DNA of 64,000 bases from Chelatococcus sambhunathii (GCF_001418005.1 NZ_LIOL01000009.1:93110-157109); one strand, 5' to 3'; shown: positions 1 through 8,906, numbered from the stretch's first letter. Notes: a model not told the origin generated them from the letters alone. Numbers and translations: made by a program.

Positions 1-66
1 GACGCGATAGCGGCGCTCCTTGTGCAGAAGGCCGAGCGCTTCGTCGAAATAGCTGTCGTAATCCAT
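1..66 (-). CDS. hemA: 5-aminolevulinate synthase, N-terminal fragment
   Basis: Only the first 22 codons lie in the window; the gene runs off the left edge. The visible start reads MDYDSYFDEALGLLHKERRY, which matches the highly conserved opening of alphaproteobacterial ALA synthase (MDY-x-x-FF-x-EAL-x-x-LH-x-E-x-RYRVF). The enzyme condenses glycine and succinyl-CoA in the first step of heme synthesis (C4 pathway) and needs PLP. The ATG is at 66-64. It is divergent from the small gene at 356. The identification rests on 22 residues only. Confidence 0.75.
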   Translation of the reverse strand, partial: MDYDSYFDEALGLLHKERRYRV

Positions 67-355
67 GATCGCATCCGTCTGCCGCCGTGGCGGCAGACCA
101 AGTTTGGAACTGGTCCAGTGAACAACCGGAACCGCGCCGGGGCAAGCGGTTCTCGTCGCATGTTCGTTTATATTGCTCTCGTTCCATAGTGCGTCCGGCT
201 GCACAATGGGCCGCATCGCCGCAGTGCGGCGGCGCACCGCAGGTTTGGGACGGTCCCTGCAACGTCGCCTGCAGGCAGGAGGGGAAGCCGGCGCTTGTCC
301 TCGAGGCCGATGCCCGCTATCGATCAGCTTCGAGGAACCCGGGTCTTCGACGAAC

Positions 356-526
356 ATGTCGCACGCACCGCCTCCCGACAGGAAGGAGCGCCTGGCCGCA
401 GCGCTGCGGGAGAATCTGAAGCGGCGCAAGCGGCAGATGCGCGAGCGCGCGGCGGAACCGCGCGGCGAGGCGGCGCACGGCACCAGGGAAGCCGCGCCGG
501 GCGCCGGCCCCGACCCGAAGGACTGA
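356..526 (+). CDS. small basic conserved protein upstream of murA
   Basis: A 56-residue, strongly charged protein with an Arg/Lys-rich central helix (residues 9-32, core [20 protein letters not shown]). Short proteins with this RLAxALRxNLxRRKxQ core are commonly found just upstream of murA in Hyphomicrobiales; no function is known to me. The ATG at 356 is preferred over the longer in-frame upstream extension because the conserved core begins right after it. It ends 46 bases before murA, so it probably shares its transcript. It has no signal peptide or membrane segment. Its function is not assigned. Confidence 0.65.
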   Translation: MSHAPPPDRKERLAAALRENLKRRKRQMRERAAEPRGEAAHGTREAAPGAGPDPKD

Positions 527-572
527 TCGCCGGCGTCTCCGCTACTGGCTCCGGTCAATCAAGGAACGACAC

Positions 573-1862
573 ATGGATCGCATTCGCATCGTTGGCGGCC
601 ACAAGCTCGATGGCGTCATTCCCATTTCCGGCGCCAAGAACGCGGCCCTGCCGCTGATGATCGCAAGTCTCCTGACCGACGAGACGCTCGAGCTGCACAA
701 CGTGCCGCGCCTTGCGGACGTGTCGCTGCTGTTGCGCATCCTGTCCAACCATGGCGTTGATCACGGCATTGCCGGCAAGCGCCCGGGCCAGACGAGCGAG
801 ACCGGCCAGTCCATACGCTTGCGTGCCCGCGATATCATCGACACCTGCGCACCCTACGAACTCGTCTCGAAGATGAGAGCGAGCTTCTGGGTCATCGCGC
901 CGCTTCTGGCCCGCATGGGCGAGGCCCGCGTGTCCCTGCCCGGCGGCTGCGCCATCGGCACCAGGCCGGTCGATCTCCTGCTCATGGCGCTGGAGAAGCT
1001 GGGCGCCGAGGTCGAGATCGACGGCGGCTATGCGGTCACGCGGGCGCCGAAGGGACTCCGGGGGGCCGAGTTCGCCTTTCCGAAGGTGACGGTCGGCGGC
1101 ACCCATGTCGCCCTCATGGCCGCCAGCCTCGCCCGCGGCACCAGCGTCATCGACAATGCCGCGCGCGAGCCGGAGGTGGTCGACCTTGCCGATTGCCTCG
1201 TCAAGATGGGCGCGCGTATCAGCGGCGCCGGCACCTCGCGCATCATCGTCGAGGGGGTGGCGCGCCTCGGCGGCGCCGAGCACAACGTCCTGCCGGACCG
1301 AATCGAGACCGGCACCTATGCCATGGCCGTCGCCATAACGGGTGGCGACGTGCTGCTTGAGGGTGCGCGGCCGGAGCTGCTGCAGGCGGCCCTCGACGTG
1401 CTGTCAGGCGCTGGGATCGACATCTCGTCCACCAACGCGGGTGTGCGCGTGCGTCGCAACGGGGTCGGCATCGAGGCGGTGAATGTCACGACGGAGCCGT
1501 TCCCTGGCTTTCCGACGGACCTGCAGGCCCAGCTCATGGCGCTGATGACGCGCGGCAAGGGCACGAGCCGCATCCGCGAGACGATCTTCGAGAATCGCTT
1601 CATGCACGTGCAGGAACTGGCCCGCCTCGGCGCCCGAATTCGCCTCGACGGCGACACTGCTTATGTTGACGGCGTCGCGCGACTGAAGGGTGCCCCTGTG
1701 ATGGCGACGGACCTGCGCGCCTCGGTTTCGCTCGTCATCGCGGCGCTCGCTGCGGAAGGCGAGACGATGGTGAACCGCGTCTATCACCTGGATCGCGGCT
1801 TCGAGGCGCTGGAGAAAAAGCTCGGCCGGTGCGGGGCTGAGATCGAGCGCCTCTCGGGTTGA
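573..1862 (+). CDS. murA: UDP-N-acetylglucosamine 1-carboxyvinyltransferase
   Basis: 429 residues, the usual MurA length. It transfers enolpyruvate from PEP to UDP-GlcNAc, the first committed step of peptidoglycan synthesis, in the cytoplasm. The conserved K22-N23 pair (AKNAALPLM) and the catalytic-loop Cys126 ([13 protein letters not shown]) are present. A Cys here means the enzyme should be of the fosfomycin-sensitive type (family knowledge, not tested). The inside-out alpha/beta barrel with two repeated halves is evident in the spacing of the GA.N/PGGC and late PTDLQAQ motifs (residues ~310-316). It is followed by a GC-rich hairpin at 1871-1891 shared with the convergent gene. Confidence 0.97.
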   Translation: MDRIRIVGGHKLDGVIPISGAKNAALPLMIASLLTDETLELHNVPRLADVSLLLRILSNHGVDHGIAGKRPGQTSETGQSIRLRARDIIDTCAPYELVSKMRASFWVIAPLLARMGEARVSLPGGCAIGTRPVDLLLMALEKLGAEVEIDGGYAVTRAPKGLRGAEFAFPKVTVGGTHVALMAASLARGTSVIDNAAREPEVVDLADCLVKMGARISGAGTSRIIVEGVARLGGAEHNVLPDRIETGTYAMAVAITGGDVLLEGARPELLQAALDVLSGAGIDISSTNAGVRVRRNGVGIEAVNVTTEPFPGFPTDLQAQLMALMTRGKGTSRIRETIFENRFMHVQELARLGARIRLDGDTAYVDGVARLKGAPVMATDLRASVSLVIAALAAEGETMVNRVYHLDRGFEALEKKLGRCGAEIERLSG

Positions 1863-1870
1863 AAGGCGAA

Positions 1871-1891
1871 GACCCGGCACGGGGCCGGGTC
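1871..1891. terminator. hairpin between convergent murA and the small secreted-protein gene
   Basis: Perfect 8-bp stem GACCCGGC (1871-1878) / GCCGGGTC (1884-1891) with loop ACGGG. The T-tract on the plus side is weak. On the minus side the stem is followed by TTCGCCTTT. It lies between the murA stop (1862) and the end of the convergent gene (1920), so it may serve both directions. Confidence 0.55.
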
Positions 1892-1919
1892 TCCTCGGGT
1901 ACCGTCAGGCATGGCGCCC

Positions 1920-2261
1920 TCAATAGCCGATGGCGCCACGCTTTTCGCCGAAACCGGGGATGAAGCAGCGGCAGGGCGTATTGCGCGGCGCGCGGAAGCC
2001 GGCGTTGCAGTTTCCGCGCGATGTGACGCAAACGCTGCCGTAGCGCTCGCCGCGCGGGCGGGGGCGCCCCCAGCCGCCTCGGTCCCAGTCGTCGTCGTCG
2101 CGCCAGCGGCGCGGCGGCGGGCGGCGCGGGCGCCAGTCGTCATAGTCATCCTCGTAGCGCGGCGGGCCCCAGCCATAGGGCTGGGCCGAGGCCGGCGGAG
2201 GGGTGATCAGCATCAGCGCCGCGACGGCAGCGAGTGCAATCAGAACGATCCTCGTCATCAT
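1920..2261 (-). CDS. small secreted Arg/Asp-rich protein with four cysteines
   Basis: 113 residues. An N-terminal signal peptide is clear (MMTR-hydrophobic core to ~residue 20, cleavage likely after ASA at 24-26). It is followed by a low-complexity Arg/Pro/Asp/Trp-rich stretch (~30-72) and a C-terminal Cys-rich tail: SVCVTSRGNC, then PCRCFIPGFGEKR. The tail looks like a short disulfide-stabilised domain shared by small exported proteins of Hyphomicrobiales that differ mainly in the acidic/basic middle. It should be exported to the periplasm or beyond. No function is known to me. It is convergent with murA. Confidence 0.75.
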   Translation of the reverse strand: MMTRIVLIALAAVAALMLITPPPASAQPYGWGPPRYEDDYDDWRPRRPPPRRWRDDDDWDRGGWGRPRPRGERYGSVCVTSRGNCNAGFRAPRNTPCRCFIPGFGEKRGAIGY

Positions 2262-2469
2262 CGTCTCATCCAGGCGCCGCCCGCGGCCTTCGGCCGCCTG
2301 TGCCTCGGCGCGTGATCATCAGATAGCACGATGGAAGCTGAACGCTTCATGAAGGCGAATGGTTTCCCCGGTTGCCTGTCTTTCGGGCTTCGCCGGCAGA
2401 TCGGTTGTCAGCGGCATGCGGCACCGATAACAACAGGGGACCGGATGCAGCCGAGGCAAGCGGTGGGTC

Positions 2470-2934
2470 GTGGAGCCGTTGGAGATGGAGCCGTTGAAGC
2501 TCGTTGCGCTCGATGGGCAGGACCTCGCGGTCCTCTCAGCCCATGTGCAGGATGCTGTCGTGCGCGCACGCGATCTCGTCTATCTGCCGCGCGAGCGGCG
2601 CTTTGCCCTGGAGTTGCGGCGCTACGACTGGCAGACGATGCCGGGTGAGCCTCCGCGTCGGCGCCTGTCGGCATTGCATTTCGAGCGGGTGATGGCCGCC
2701 CGCACCCGGGCCGTCGCGCCGCGGGACCCGGATGCCGTGCTCAGCCTTCTGGCCGTCACCTTCGATGAGCGTGACGCACCGGGCGGCACCGTGACGCTGC
2801 ATTTCTCCGGGGGTGGGGCCATCGCGCTTGATGTCGAGTGCATCGAGGCGCAACTGATGGACCTCGGTCCGGCCTGGGAGGCGATCGGCCGCCCCCACCA
2901 TCCCCTTGACGAGAACGATGAAAGGCAGGCCTGA
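2470..2934 (+). CDS. DUF2948 family protein
   Basis: About 150 residues, matching the length and fold signature of the DUF2948 family: a start LKLVALDGQDLAVLSAHVQDA, then the DLVYLPRERRFAL segment, and a final LDVECIEAQLMDLGPAWEA. It is a cytoplasmic protein of unknown function, almost always encoded just upstream of hisD in alphaproteobacteria. Start is either GTG 2470 or ATG 2485; the second gives the more typical N-terminus (MEPLKLVALDG). The hisD ATG follows two bases after the stop, so the two are co-transcribed and probably translationally coupled. Confidence 0.9.
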   Translation: MEPLEMEPLKLVALDGQDLAVLSAHVQDAVVRARDLVYLPRERRFALELRRYDWQTMPGEPPRRRLSALHFERVMAARTRAVAPRDPDAVLSLLAVTFDERDAPGGTVTLHFSGGGAIALDVECIEAQLMDLGPAWEAIGRPHHPLDENDERQA

Positions 2935-2936
2935 CG

Positions 2937-4229
2937 ATGGCGCTGAGGATCGACAGTCGCGCGCCCGATTTCGAGGAGGCCCTTGCGCGCCTGCTCGCGA
3001 TGAAGCGGGAGGTGTCGCATGATGTCGACGAGGCCGTGCGCGCCATCATCGCCGATGTGGCCGCCCGGGGCGATGCCGCTGTCATCGACTATACGCGCCG
3101 CTTCGACGGGCTTGCGCTGACGCCCGGGATGTTGCGCGTCGCGTCGTCGCAGATCGAGGAGGCGCTTGCCCGGTGTGATGCCAGGACCCTCGCGGCGCTC
3201 GAGACGGCCAAGGCCCGCATCGAGGCATTCCATCGGCGCCAGCGCCCGGAGGACCTCACCTTCACGGATGATCTCGGCGTCACCCTCGGCTGGCGCTGGA
3301 CGGCCGTCGAGGCGGTCGGGCTCTACGTGCCCGGCGGCACGGCGAGCTATCCCTCCTCCGTGTTGATGAACGCGGTGCCGGCCAAGGTCGCCGGTGTGCC
3401 GCGCATCGTCATGGCGGTGCCGGCACCGCGCGGCGAGCTCAATCCGCTCGTGCTCGCGGCCGCGCATCTTGCCGGCGTCGACGAGGTCTACCGCATTGGC
3501 GGCGCGCAGGCCGTGGCGGCGCTCGCCCTCGGCACGGCGACCATCGCGCCCGTCGCCAAGATCGTCGGGCCGGGCAATGCCTATGTGGCGGCCGCCAAGC
3601 GCCGCGTCTTCGGCACGGTCGGCATCGACATGATCGCGGGGCCCTCCGAGGTGCTGGTGCTGGCAGACGGTTCCGCCAATCCGGCCTGGATCGCGGCCGA
3701 TCTGCTCGCGCAGGCGGAGCACGACACCGCCGCCCAGTCGGTGCTGATCACCGACGATGCCGCCCTCGCCGATGCGGTCGAGCGGGCGGTGGAAGATCAG
3801 CTAAAGACCTTGCCGCGGGCCGATATCGCCGGGGCGAGCTGGCGCGACTTCGGCGCCGTGATCGTCGTCGAGCGCCTCGCCGAGGCGCTCCCCATCGTCG
3901 ACCGCTTCGCCCCGGAGCATCTCGAGATCATGGCCGAGGATGCCGATCGCCTGGCGGCCGGGGTGCGCAATGCCGGCGCCATCTTTCTCGGCGGCCACAC
4001 GCCGGAGGCCATCGGCGATTATGTCGGCGGCTCCAACCACGTCCTGCCCACGGCTCGCTCGGCCCGCTTCTCGTCCGGACTCGGCGTGCTCGACTTCATG
4101 AAGCGCACCTCGATCCTGCGCTGCGGCCCGGAGGGCCTCAGGGCGCTCGCGCCGGCGGCGATCGTGCTCGGCGAGGCCGAGGGGCTCGACGCGCATGCCC
4201 GCTCGGTCGCGGTCAGGCTCAACCGGTAA
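2937..4229 (+). CDS. hisD: histidinol dehydrogenase
   Basis: 430 residues. It catalyses the last two NAD-dependent oxidations of L-histidinol to L-histidine, as a zinc enzyme. The Zn-ligand motif AQAEHDTAAQSVL is present with Gln259 and His262 at the same numbers as in the E. coli enzyme. The APEHLEI motif (~res 323-329) and the NAD-site GPGNAYV (211-217) are intact. The gene lies between DUF2948 and UPF0262, the conserved alphaproteobacterial arrangement in which hisD is separate from the rest of the his genes. Confidence 0.97.
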   Translation: MALRIDSRAPDFEEALARLLAMKREVSHDVDEAVRAIIADVAARGDAAVIDYTRRFDGLALTPGMLRVASSQIEEALARCDARTLAALETAKARIEAFHRRQRPEDLTFTDDLGVTLGWRWTAVEAVGLYVPGGTASYPSSVLMNAVPAKVAGVPRIVMAVPAPRGELNPLVLAAAHLAGVDEVYRIGGAQAVAALALGTATIAPVAKIVGPGNAYVAAAKRRVFGTVGIDMIAGPSEVLVLADGSANPAWIAADLLAQAEHDTAAQSVLITDDAALADAVERAVEDQLKTLPRADIAGASWRDFGAVIVVERLAEALPIVDRFAPEHLEIMAEDADRLAAGVRNAGAIFLGGHTPEAIGDYVGGSNHVLPTARSARFSSGLGVLDFMKRTSILRCGPEGLRALAPAAIVLGEAEGLDAHARSVAVRLNR

Positions 4230-4232
4230 GGA

Positions 4233-4733
4233 GTGGAGGAGCCCTTGAAGGCAGCCGAGCCGACGAAGCGTTGCACGCTGACTGCCGTCACGCTCGACGA
4301 GGGCTCGCTCGGCCGCGGCAATCCGGATCAGGAGCACGAACGTGCCATCGCCATCTGGGACATCCTGGAGCGCAATTATTTCGCGGTGCCGGGGCATGAC
4401 GGCGGGCCTTATGCGCTGCATGTGGCGCTGGTCGAGAAGAAGCTGACACTCGACGTCCGCAACAGCGGCGCCGAGCCGGTCGTGACCCATTTCCTCTCGC
4501 TGACACCGTTCCGCCGCGTCATCAAGGACTACGAACTCGTCTGCGAGAGCTATTACGCTGCCATCCGCACCGCTTCGCCGGCACAGATCGAGGCCATCGA
4601 CATGGGTCGCCGCGGCCTGCACGACGAGGCTGCGGAACTCCTGCGCGAGCGCCTCGCGGGCAAGATCGAGGTGGACTTCGACACCGCTCGCCGGCTCTTC
4701 ACCCTCATCTTCGCGCTGCACTGGAAGGGTTAG
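4233..4733 (+). CDS. UPF0262 family protein
   Basis: About 162-166 residues. It carries the family hallmarks ERAIAIWDILERNYF, LSLTPFRRVIKDYELVCESYY and a terminal FDTARRLFTLIFALHWKG. Function is unknown; it has no signal peptide or membrane helices. The family is nearly confined to alphaproteobacteria and sits between hisD and a low-molecular-weight phosphatase. Start is uncertain: GTG 4233 overlaps the AAGGAG at 4228-4233, while TTG 4245 has GGAGGA just upstream, so TTG 4245 is the better ribosome-site choice. The hisD stop is 3 bases upstream of the longer form. Confidence 0.9.
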   Translation: MEEPLKAAEPTKRCTLTAVTLDEGSLGRGNPDQEHERAIAIWDILERNYFAVPGHDGGPYALHVALVEKKLTLDVRNSGAEPVVTHFLSLTPFRRVIKDYELVCESYYAAIRTASPAQIEAIDMGRRGLHDEAAELLRERLAGKIEVDFDTARRLFTLIFALHWKG

Positions 4734-4737
4734 GCGC

Positions 4738-5184
4738 ATGGCGCCCGGGGCCGCTGGCGGACGCAGCGTGCAATCCGTCCTCTTCATGTGCGCCCATAAT
4801 GCGGTGCGCTCGCCGATGGCGGAGGGTATCGCACGGCATTATTTCGGCGCCTCGATCTATGTCGCCTCGGCCGGTGTACGCCCCGACGAACTCGACCCCT
4901 TCGCCGTGGCGGTGATGGAGGAGATCGGCATCGACGTCGCGCGCCACCGGCCACAGACCCTGGAAGATCTCGAGGATGCCGGCTTCGACCTCATCGTCAC
5001 CCTGTCGCCGGAGGCGCACCATCGCGCCCTGGAACTGACGCGGACCCTCGCTGTCGATGTGGAATACTGGCCGACGCTCGACGCGACTGTCGTGCACGGC
5101 GCTCGTGAGCAGCGTCTCGAGGCCTACCGCAGCGTTCGCGACGGTCTCGTCGAGCGCATCAGGCAGCGTTTCGCGCGCCGTTGA
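4738..5184 (+). CDS. low-molecular-weight phosphotyrosine phosphatase family protein
   Basis: 148 residues. The phosphate-binding loop C18-AHNAVR-S fits the CX5R(S/T) signature of LMW-PTPases and arsenate reductases, preceded by the hydrophobic strand VLFM. The usual acidic DP near the C-terminus is not obvious, and the local text (WPTLDATVVHG) is divergent, so phosphatase versus arsenate-reductase activity cannot be decided. It follows UPF0262 by 4 bases and is probably the last gene of the hisD transcript. It faces the terC gene, with a very stable hairpin between them. Confidence 0.85.
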   Translation: MAPGAAGGRSVQSVLFMCAHNAVRSPMAEGIARHYFGASIYVASAGVRPDELDPFAVAVMEEIGIDVARHRPQTLEDLEDAGFDLIVTLSPEAHHRALELTRTLAVDVEYWPTLDATVVHGAREQRLEAYRSVRDGLVERIRQRFARR

Positions 5185-5193
5185 ACGCGCCGG

Positions 5194-5227
5194 CGGCAAA
5201 GGCCGGCGCCGTCGCCGGCCTTTGCCG
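5194..5227. terminator. 15-bp perfect hairpin between convergent genes
   Basis: Stem GGCAAAGGCCGGCG (5195-5208) pairs perfectly with 5213-5226, loop CCGT, with one more C-G pair outside. It lies between the stop of the phosphatase gene (5184) and the terC stop (5247). There is no T-tract on either side, so intrinsic termination is likely but not certain; it could also block exonucleases. Confidence 0.55.
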
Positions 5228-5246
5228 GGGCACGTACCGTTCGGGG

Positions 5247-5927
5247 TCAGTGCGTCGCCGGGCTGCGGTTGAAGCGCGTCACCACGAGACCGATGGCCAC
5301 GACGACGGCCGCGCCGACGACGGCCGCCAGGTAATGCAGGGTCCTTGTGACGCCGCCGATCTGCTCGATCACCCAAGGGTCGGCGACAAGCATCTCGCCC
5401 GCGATCCAGCCCAGCAGCGCCGCACCCGCCCACACGAAGATCGGGAAACGCTCGATCAGCGCCATGATCAGTGTAGAGCCGATGACGATGAGCGGGATGG
5501 AGAACAGCAGGCCAAAGGTGAAGAGCCAGACGTTGCCGTGCGAGGCGGCCGAGATGGCGAGCACGTTGTCGAGGCTCATCACCGCATCGGCGATGGCGAT
5601 CGTGCGCACGGCCTCCCACAGGCTGCCGCTCTCTTTCACTTCGTGATTGTCGTCGTCGCCCTGGATGAGCTTGACCGCGATCCAGAACAGCAGCGCGCCG
5701 CCGACGATCTTGAGGAAGGGCAGCGCGAGCAACTGGGAAATGATGAGGGCGAAGAGAATGCGCAGCGCGATCGCCGTGCCGGCGCCGAGGACGACGCCGA
5801 GACGTCGCTGGTTGTCGGGCAGCGAGCGGCAGGCGAGCGCGATCACCACCGCATTGTCACCGGACAGGAGAATATCGATCCAGATGATCTGGACGATCGC
5901 GATCAATGTCTGTGCATCTAGGGCCAT
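5247..5927 (-). CDS. TerC/YjbE-family integral membrane protein
   Basis: 226 residues with about seven hydrophobic segments. Both acidic membrane motifs of the TerC family are present: LLSGDNAVVIA (SGDN at 22-25) and MSLDNVLAISAASHG (SLDN at 118-121). Family members export Mn(II) or other cations, or associate with secretion and envelope functions; the substrate here is not known. ATG 5927 is chosen because the conserved domain starts immediately and the in-frame extension upstream (to 6053) has no membrane or signal features. It is divergent from the LysR gene. Confidence 0.88.
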   Translation of the reverse strand: MALDAQTLIAIVQIIWIDILLSGDNAVVIALACRSLPDNQRRLGVVLGAGTAIALRILFALIISQLLALPFLKIVGGALLFWIAVKLIQGDDDNHEVKESGSLWEAVRTIAIADAVMSLDNVLAISAASHGNVWLFTFGLLFSIPLIVIGSTLIMALIERFPIFVWAGAALLGWIAGEMLVADPWVIEQIGGVTRTLHYLAAVVGAAVVVAIGLVVTRFNRSPATH

Positions 5928-6195
5928 AACGCTCACAGCTCTTGGGTCGGGACGAGCACCGGGCGCTCCGGAGGAGGGCACAGCCACCGCGCAACTGCGC
6001 CGGCACACTGTCGGGCCTCTCTTAGCGCGCGTGTCGTGCGTGATCGTCGTCAACTTATTTCATAATCCGGCGACATAATCCTATAATGCGGTGCTGTCCG
6101 GTGCCGACGGTGCTGCAGGCGGCGATTCGACAGCGGACAAGCATCGCCGGGTGCGGTCGCGCCGCTCGTGGCGCGCGGAGGGGCGGTAGGAACCG

Positions 6196-7176
6196 ATGGA
6201 TCTGCGCCAGCTCAAATGCTTCGTCGCTGTCGCGGAGGAGCTGCATTTCGGCAAGGCGGCAGAGCGCATGGGGCTGGCGCCGCCGGCCCTGTCGCGCCAG
6301 GTGCGGGCGCTGGAGGAGGAGCTTGGCGCGGACCTTCTCACGCGCACGACGCGAAGCGTCAACCTGACGCGGGCCGGGCTGCTGCTGCTCGACGAGGCCA
6401 AAGCACTCCTCGCCCGGGCCGAGCATGCGGCCCGCCATGTGCGCGAAGCAGCGAGCTCGACCAGCAAAGTCCTGCGCATCGGCGCCATAGATGGCGCGTC
6501 GGCGAGCTTCCTGCCGCGCATCATGACGGAGTTCCGCCAGCGCCATCCCCGCGCCCACATCCAGTTCACCGAGGCGATGACGGCGCCCCAGCTGCAGATG
6601 CTCGACGCCGGCAAGCTCGACCTTTGTCTCGTGCGTCCGCCCCGGCGCCAGGTGGACTGTGCCTTCGAGATCCTGCGCGTCGAGATGCCGCTCGTCGTCA
6701 TGCCGGCAGCGCACCCGCTCGCGGACAGTGACGCCGTCATGATGGGCGATCTCGTCGGCGAGCCTTTCATCGTGCCTTCGCGCCGCATGCGTCCCTACGC
6801 CTACGATCTCGTCATGAGCTATTTCGACAGCGTCGGCACGGTGCCCAACGTCGTGCAGGAGGTGACCGAGAAGCCGGCGATGTTCGCGGCGGTGGCCGCC
6901 GGCATCGGCCTTGCGCTTGCCCCGGATTGGACGGCGGCGATGAATTGGCCGGGTGTGACGACGCGCCGCCTCAAGGGACTGCTGCTCGATCCGCCGCCGG
7001 ACGGGGCTCTCGTCGGCGTGGCCTGGCGGCCGCATCAGCGGCTCGCGGCACGGGATGCCTTCCTCGACCTCTTGCGCGAGCGCGTCAGCCTGACGAGCGA
7101 CGATAAGGTGGTGCCATTCCGTCGCTTGCCGCGGATCAGACGCCAGTCAAAAAAACCTGACTCGCAGGGGGATTGA
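6196..7176 (+). CDS. LysR-family transcriptional regulator
   Basis: 326 residues. The N-terminal winged helix-turn-helix (1-60: MDLRQLKCFVAVAEELHFGKAAERM...) is textbook LTTR, followed by a linker helix and a periplasmic-binding-fold effector domain (~90-300). It ends in an unusually basic tail (RRLPRIRRQSKK). AGGA lies 4 bases before the ATG. It is divergent from terC across ~270 bases. LTTRs often regulate the divergent neighbour, so terC is the nearest candidate target, but no T-N11-A operator stands out. The effector is unknown. Confidence 0.93.
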   Translation: MDLRQLKCFVAVAEELHFGKAAERMGLAPPALSRQVRALEEELGADLLTRTTRSVNLTRAGLLLLDEAKALLARAEHAARHVREAASSTSKVLRIGAIDGASASFLPRIMTEFRQRHPRAHIQFTEAMTAPQLQMLDAGKLDLCLVRPPRRQVDCAFEILRVEMPLVVMPAAHPLADSDAVMMGDLVGEPFIVPSRRMRPYAYDLVMSYFDSVGTVPNVVQEVTEKPAMFAAVAAGIGLALAPDWTAAMNWPGVTTRRLKGLLLDPPPDGALVGVAWRPHQRLAARDAFLDLLRERVSLTSDDKVVPFRRLPRIRRQSKKPDSQGD

Positions 7177-7514
7177 GCCGCGGCGGCGCCTTTTCCTTCG
7201 GAAAAAGATGATGCGCCATGGAACCTGATGGGCTCTCCGACCGTTTTTCCTTTTGGGGCGGGTTTCGCATGCCTTCATAACGGTTGTGTCGGCAGTTGTG
7301 AGTGGTCCCCTGGTTGTTCTTATGGCGAGCAATAGACGCGATAGGTATCCATTCTTTGTGTTGCATCAATGTCGCATGAAATTGCGCGTGTGATGCTACG
7401 TTCATGTCATGCTTGACTCTTTTTGGAAGCTTCACGAGTCTAGCTGCGGCGTGAGATGATGGTCCGCTCGGGCCTGCGCGACAGGAACAGGTTTCGTTCA
7501 AAGAGGTGCCTCAG
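7177..7514. other. 338-base intergenic region upstream of the outer-membrane protein
   Basis: No credible gene is seen in either strand. It holds an imperfect hairpin at 7185-7217 (outer GGCGC/GCGCC, inner TTTTCC/GGAAAA) just after the LysR stop, which could end that transcript. The rest is AT-richer than its surroundings and presumably contains the promoter and 5' leader of the abundant outer-membrane protein at 7515. An AAAGAGG ribosome site precedes the ATG. Confidence 0.5.
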
Positions 7515-8294
7515 ATGAAGAATATCCTGCGACTATCGGCGGCGGCGACGGCCCTGGCGCTTTCCGGCGCTGTGGCCTTTGCGGCCGATCTTCCGTCCCG
7601 TACCTATACGCCGCCGGCCGAGCCGCTGCCGCCGGTTTTCACCTGGACGGGTTTCTATGTCGGTGTGAATGCCGGCTACGGCTTCTCCGATTCCGGTAAT
7701 GCCCGCTATGTGGGCGACGCTCTTTATCTCAGTGATGTCGCCGCCGGCGATCTTCCGGGCAGCCTGTCCCTGAAGTCTGAAGGTTTCCTCGGCGGTGCCC
7801 AGGTTGGCTACAATTATCAATTCGGGTCGGTGGTCGTCGGTCTTGAGGCCGATATACAGTATGCCGATCTGAGCGATACGGGCACCTCCTTCGCCGCGGC
7901 GGGCTTTGCCGAGGGTAAGAAGGAGCTGGAGTGGTTCGGGACGTTGCGTGCCCGGCTCGGCTTCGCCGCGATGGATCGTCTGCTCATCTTCGCCACGGGC
8001 GGTCTGATCTACGGCGATACCAAGCTGACGCACAGCATCTTCGATAACACGGGCGCCCTGCTCGCCGTCGGCAGCAAGTCCGACACGCAGGCAGGCTGGA
8101 CCGTCGGCGGCGGTCTCGAATATGCCTTCACCAACAACCTGACGGCCAAGGCCGAGTACCTCTATTATGACCTCGGTGACACGACGGCGATTGCGCCGAG
8201 TTTCGCCGTTCCGACGGATGTCGCCGTGCTCAAGGCCAAGAATCGCGGCAGCATCGTGCGTGTCGGTCTCAACTACAAGTTCGACACGTTCTGA
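7515..8294 (+). CDS. Omp25/porin-like outer-membrane beta-barrel protein
   Basis: 259 residues. The signal peptide (res 1-23, MKNILRLSAAATALALSG... AFA|ADLPS) is followed by a Pro-rich stretch and WTGFYVGVNAGYGF, the hallmark opening of the Omp25/RopB-like beta-barrel family of Hyphomicrobiales. Alternating amphipathic strands and the final aromatic ...VGLNYKFDTF fit an 8-strand barrel with a C-terminal Phe for BAM recognition. The ATG at 7515 follows AAAGAGG by eight bases. It is monocistronic and ends in two strong terminators. It probably has a structural or host-surface role. Confidence 0.92.
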   Translation: MKNILRLSAAATALALSGAVAFAADLPSRTYTPPAEPLPPVFTWTGFYVGVNAGYGFSDSGNARYVGDALYLSDVAAGDLPGSLSLKSEGFLGGAQVGYNYQFGSVVVGLEADIQYADLSDTGTSFAAAGFAEGKKELEWFGTLRARLGFAAMDRLLIFATGGLIYGDTKLTHSIFDNTGALLAVGSKSDTQAGWTVGGGLEYAFTNNLTAKAEYLYYDLGDTTAIAPSFAVPTDVAVLKAKNRGSIVRVGLNYKFDTF

Positions 8295-8330
8295 GGTTTT
8301 CCCCGAACGGACCGTCGAACGGACCTGCAG

Positions 8331-8360
8331 CGCCCGGCTCCTGGCCGGGCGTTGTTTTTT
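8331..8360 (+). terminator. Rho-independent terminator of the outer-membrane protein gene
   Basis: Stem CGCCCGGC (8331-8338), loop TCCT, GGCCGGGCG (8343-8351), then TTGTTTTTT. Confidence 0.9.
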
Positions 8361-8382
8361 GCACGGATGGCTAAGACGCACG

Positions 8383-8412
8383 AAACCCGGCATTCGAGGA
8401 ACCCGGGTTTTT
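8383..8412 (+). terminator. second intrinsic terminator
   Basis: Stem AAACCCGG (8383-8390) / CCGGGTTT (8403-8410) followed by T residues. It lies 23 bases after the first terminator and is oriented for the plus strand, giving a tandem stop that shields the minus-strand gene at 8452-8673. Confidence 0.7.
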
Positions 8413-8451
8413 CAACGCCGCATACAGTCCGGGCGAGGCAGGATAGGTGCG

Positions 8452-8673
8452 TCACTCGCGCCGCAGTTCCCACAGGGCTGCGATCTCGCTCGGCCGCAGC
8501 TTGCGGCCGCTCGCCGTGTCAGCCCAGGCGAGTTCGCGATTGCCCGGGTTCTGCGTCATGGCGAAGGCAACCGCATCCTCCAGCGAGGGAAAGTCGATGA
8601 CGTGATCGGGATCCGTCAGATGCGGGCTCGAGCGGTAGTGAAGACGCGCCGTGTCCTGCATGTTCGCTTGCAT
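8452..8673 (-). CDS. small conserved protein, function unknown
   Basis: 73 residues, mixed alpha/beta, cytoplasmic. The distinctive segment is VIDFPSLEDAVAFAMTQNP followed by AWADTASGRKLRPSEIAALW. The core resembles small Hyphomicrobiales proteins that start with a YRSSP...DFPSLEDAV block; no function is known to me. The start ATG at 8673 is chosen over upstream in-frame codons because AGGAGGA lies just ahead of it. It is divergent from the iron gene bfd. Confidence 0.7.
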   Translation of the reverse strand: MQANMQDTARLHYRSSPHLTDPDHVIDFPSLEDAVAFAMTQNPGNRELAWADTASGRKLRPSEIAALWELRRE

Positions 8674-8889
8674 CGCTGTCCTCCTGTCGGTTGAGGGTTG
8701 CTCCTGCATTTCAGTCAAAAAGGTCGACCAGCCGTATCTCCGCAGAAGCGGCCTGATCATGTCAACGAAATGGGGATGCCGTGGTTCCGGTGCAATGGTT
8801 CGTCGCGCCCGGGCAACGGGCGAACCCTGCGGCATTTCTGTCATTGCGAAGGGCGTGGATGAGCATTAAGTTATTGAAAGACAATGTAA

Positions 8890-8906
8890 TTTTGAATCGT
8901 TCCAAA
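8890..8906 (+). promoter_or_regulatory. candidate Irr box upstream of bfd
   Basis: TTTTGAATCGTTCCAAA is a 17-base imperfect palindrome close to the Irr iron-control element of rhizobia (TTTAGAA-N3-TTCTAAA type); two arm pairs mismatch. It ends 8 bases before the bfd ATG, so bound Irr would block the start region. Confidence 0.55.

Noticed and set aside
5928..6075. Possible yybP-ykoY manganese riboswitch in front of the TerC-family gene
   Set aside because: TerC genes are often preceded by this riboswitch, but I do not find the conserved GGGGAGUAG and UGCCGGG elements here, only some GC-rich stems.
7136..7501. Minus-strand 121-residue frame before the outer-membrane protein
   Set aside because: Arg/Pro/His-rich, overlaps the LysR 3' end and promoter region of the next gene, no homology features.
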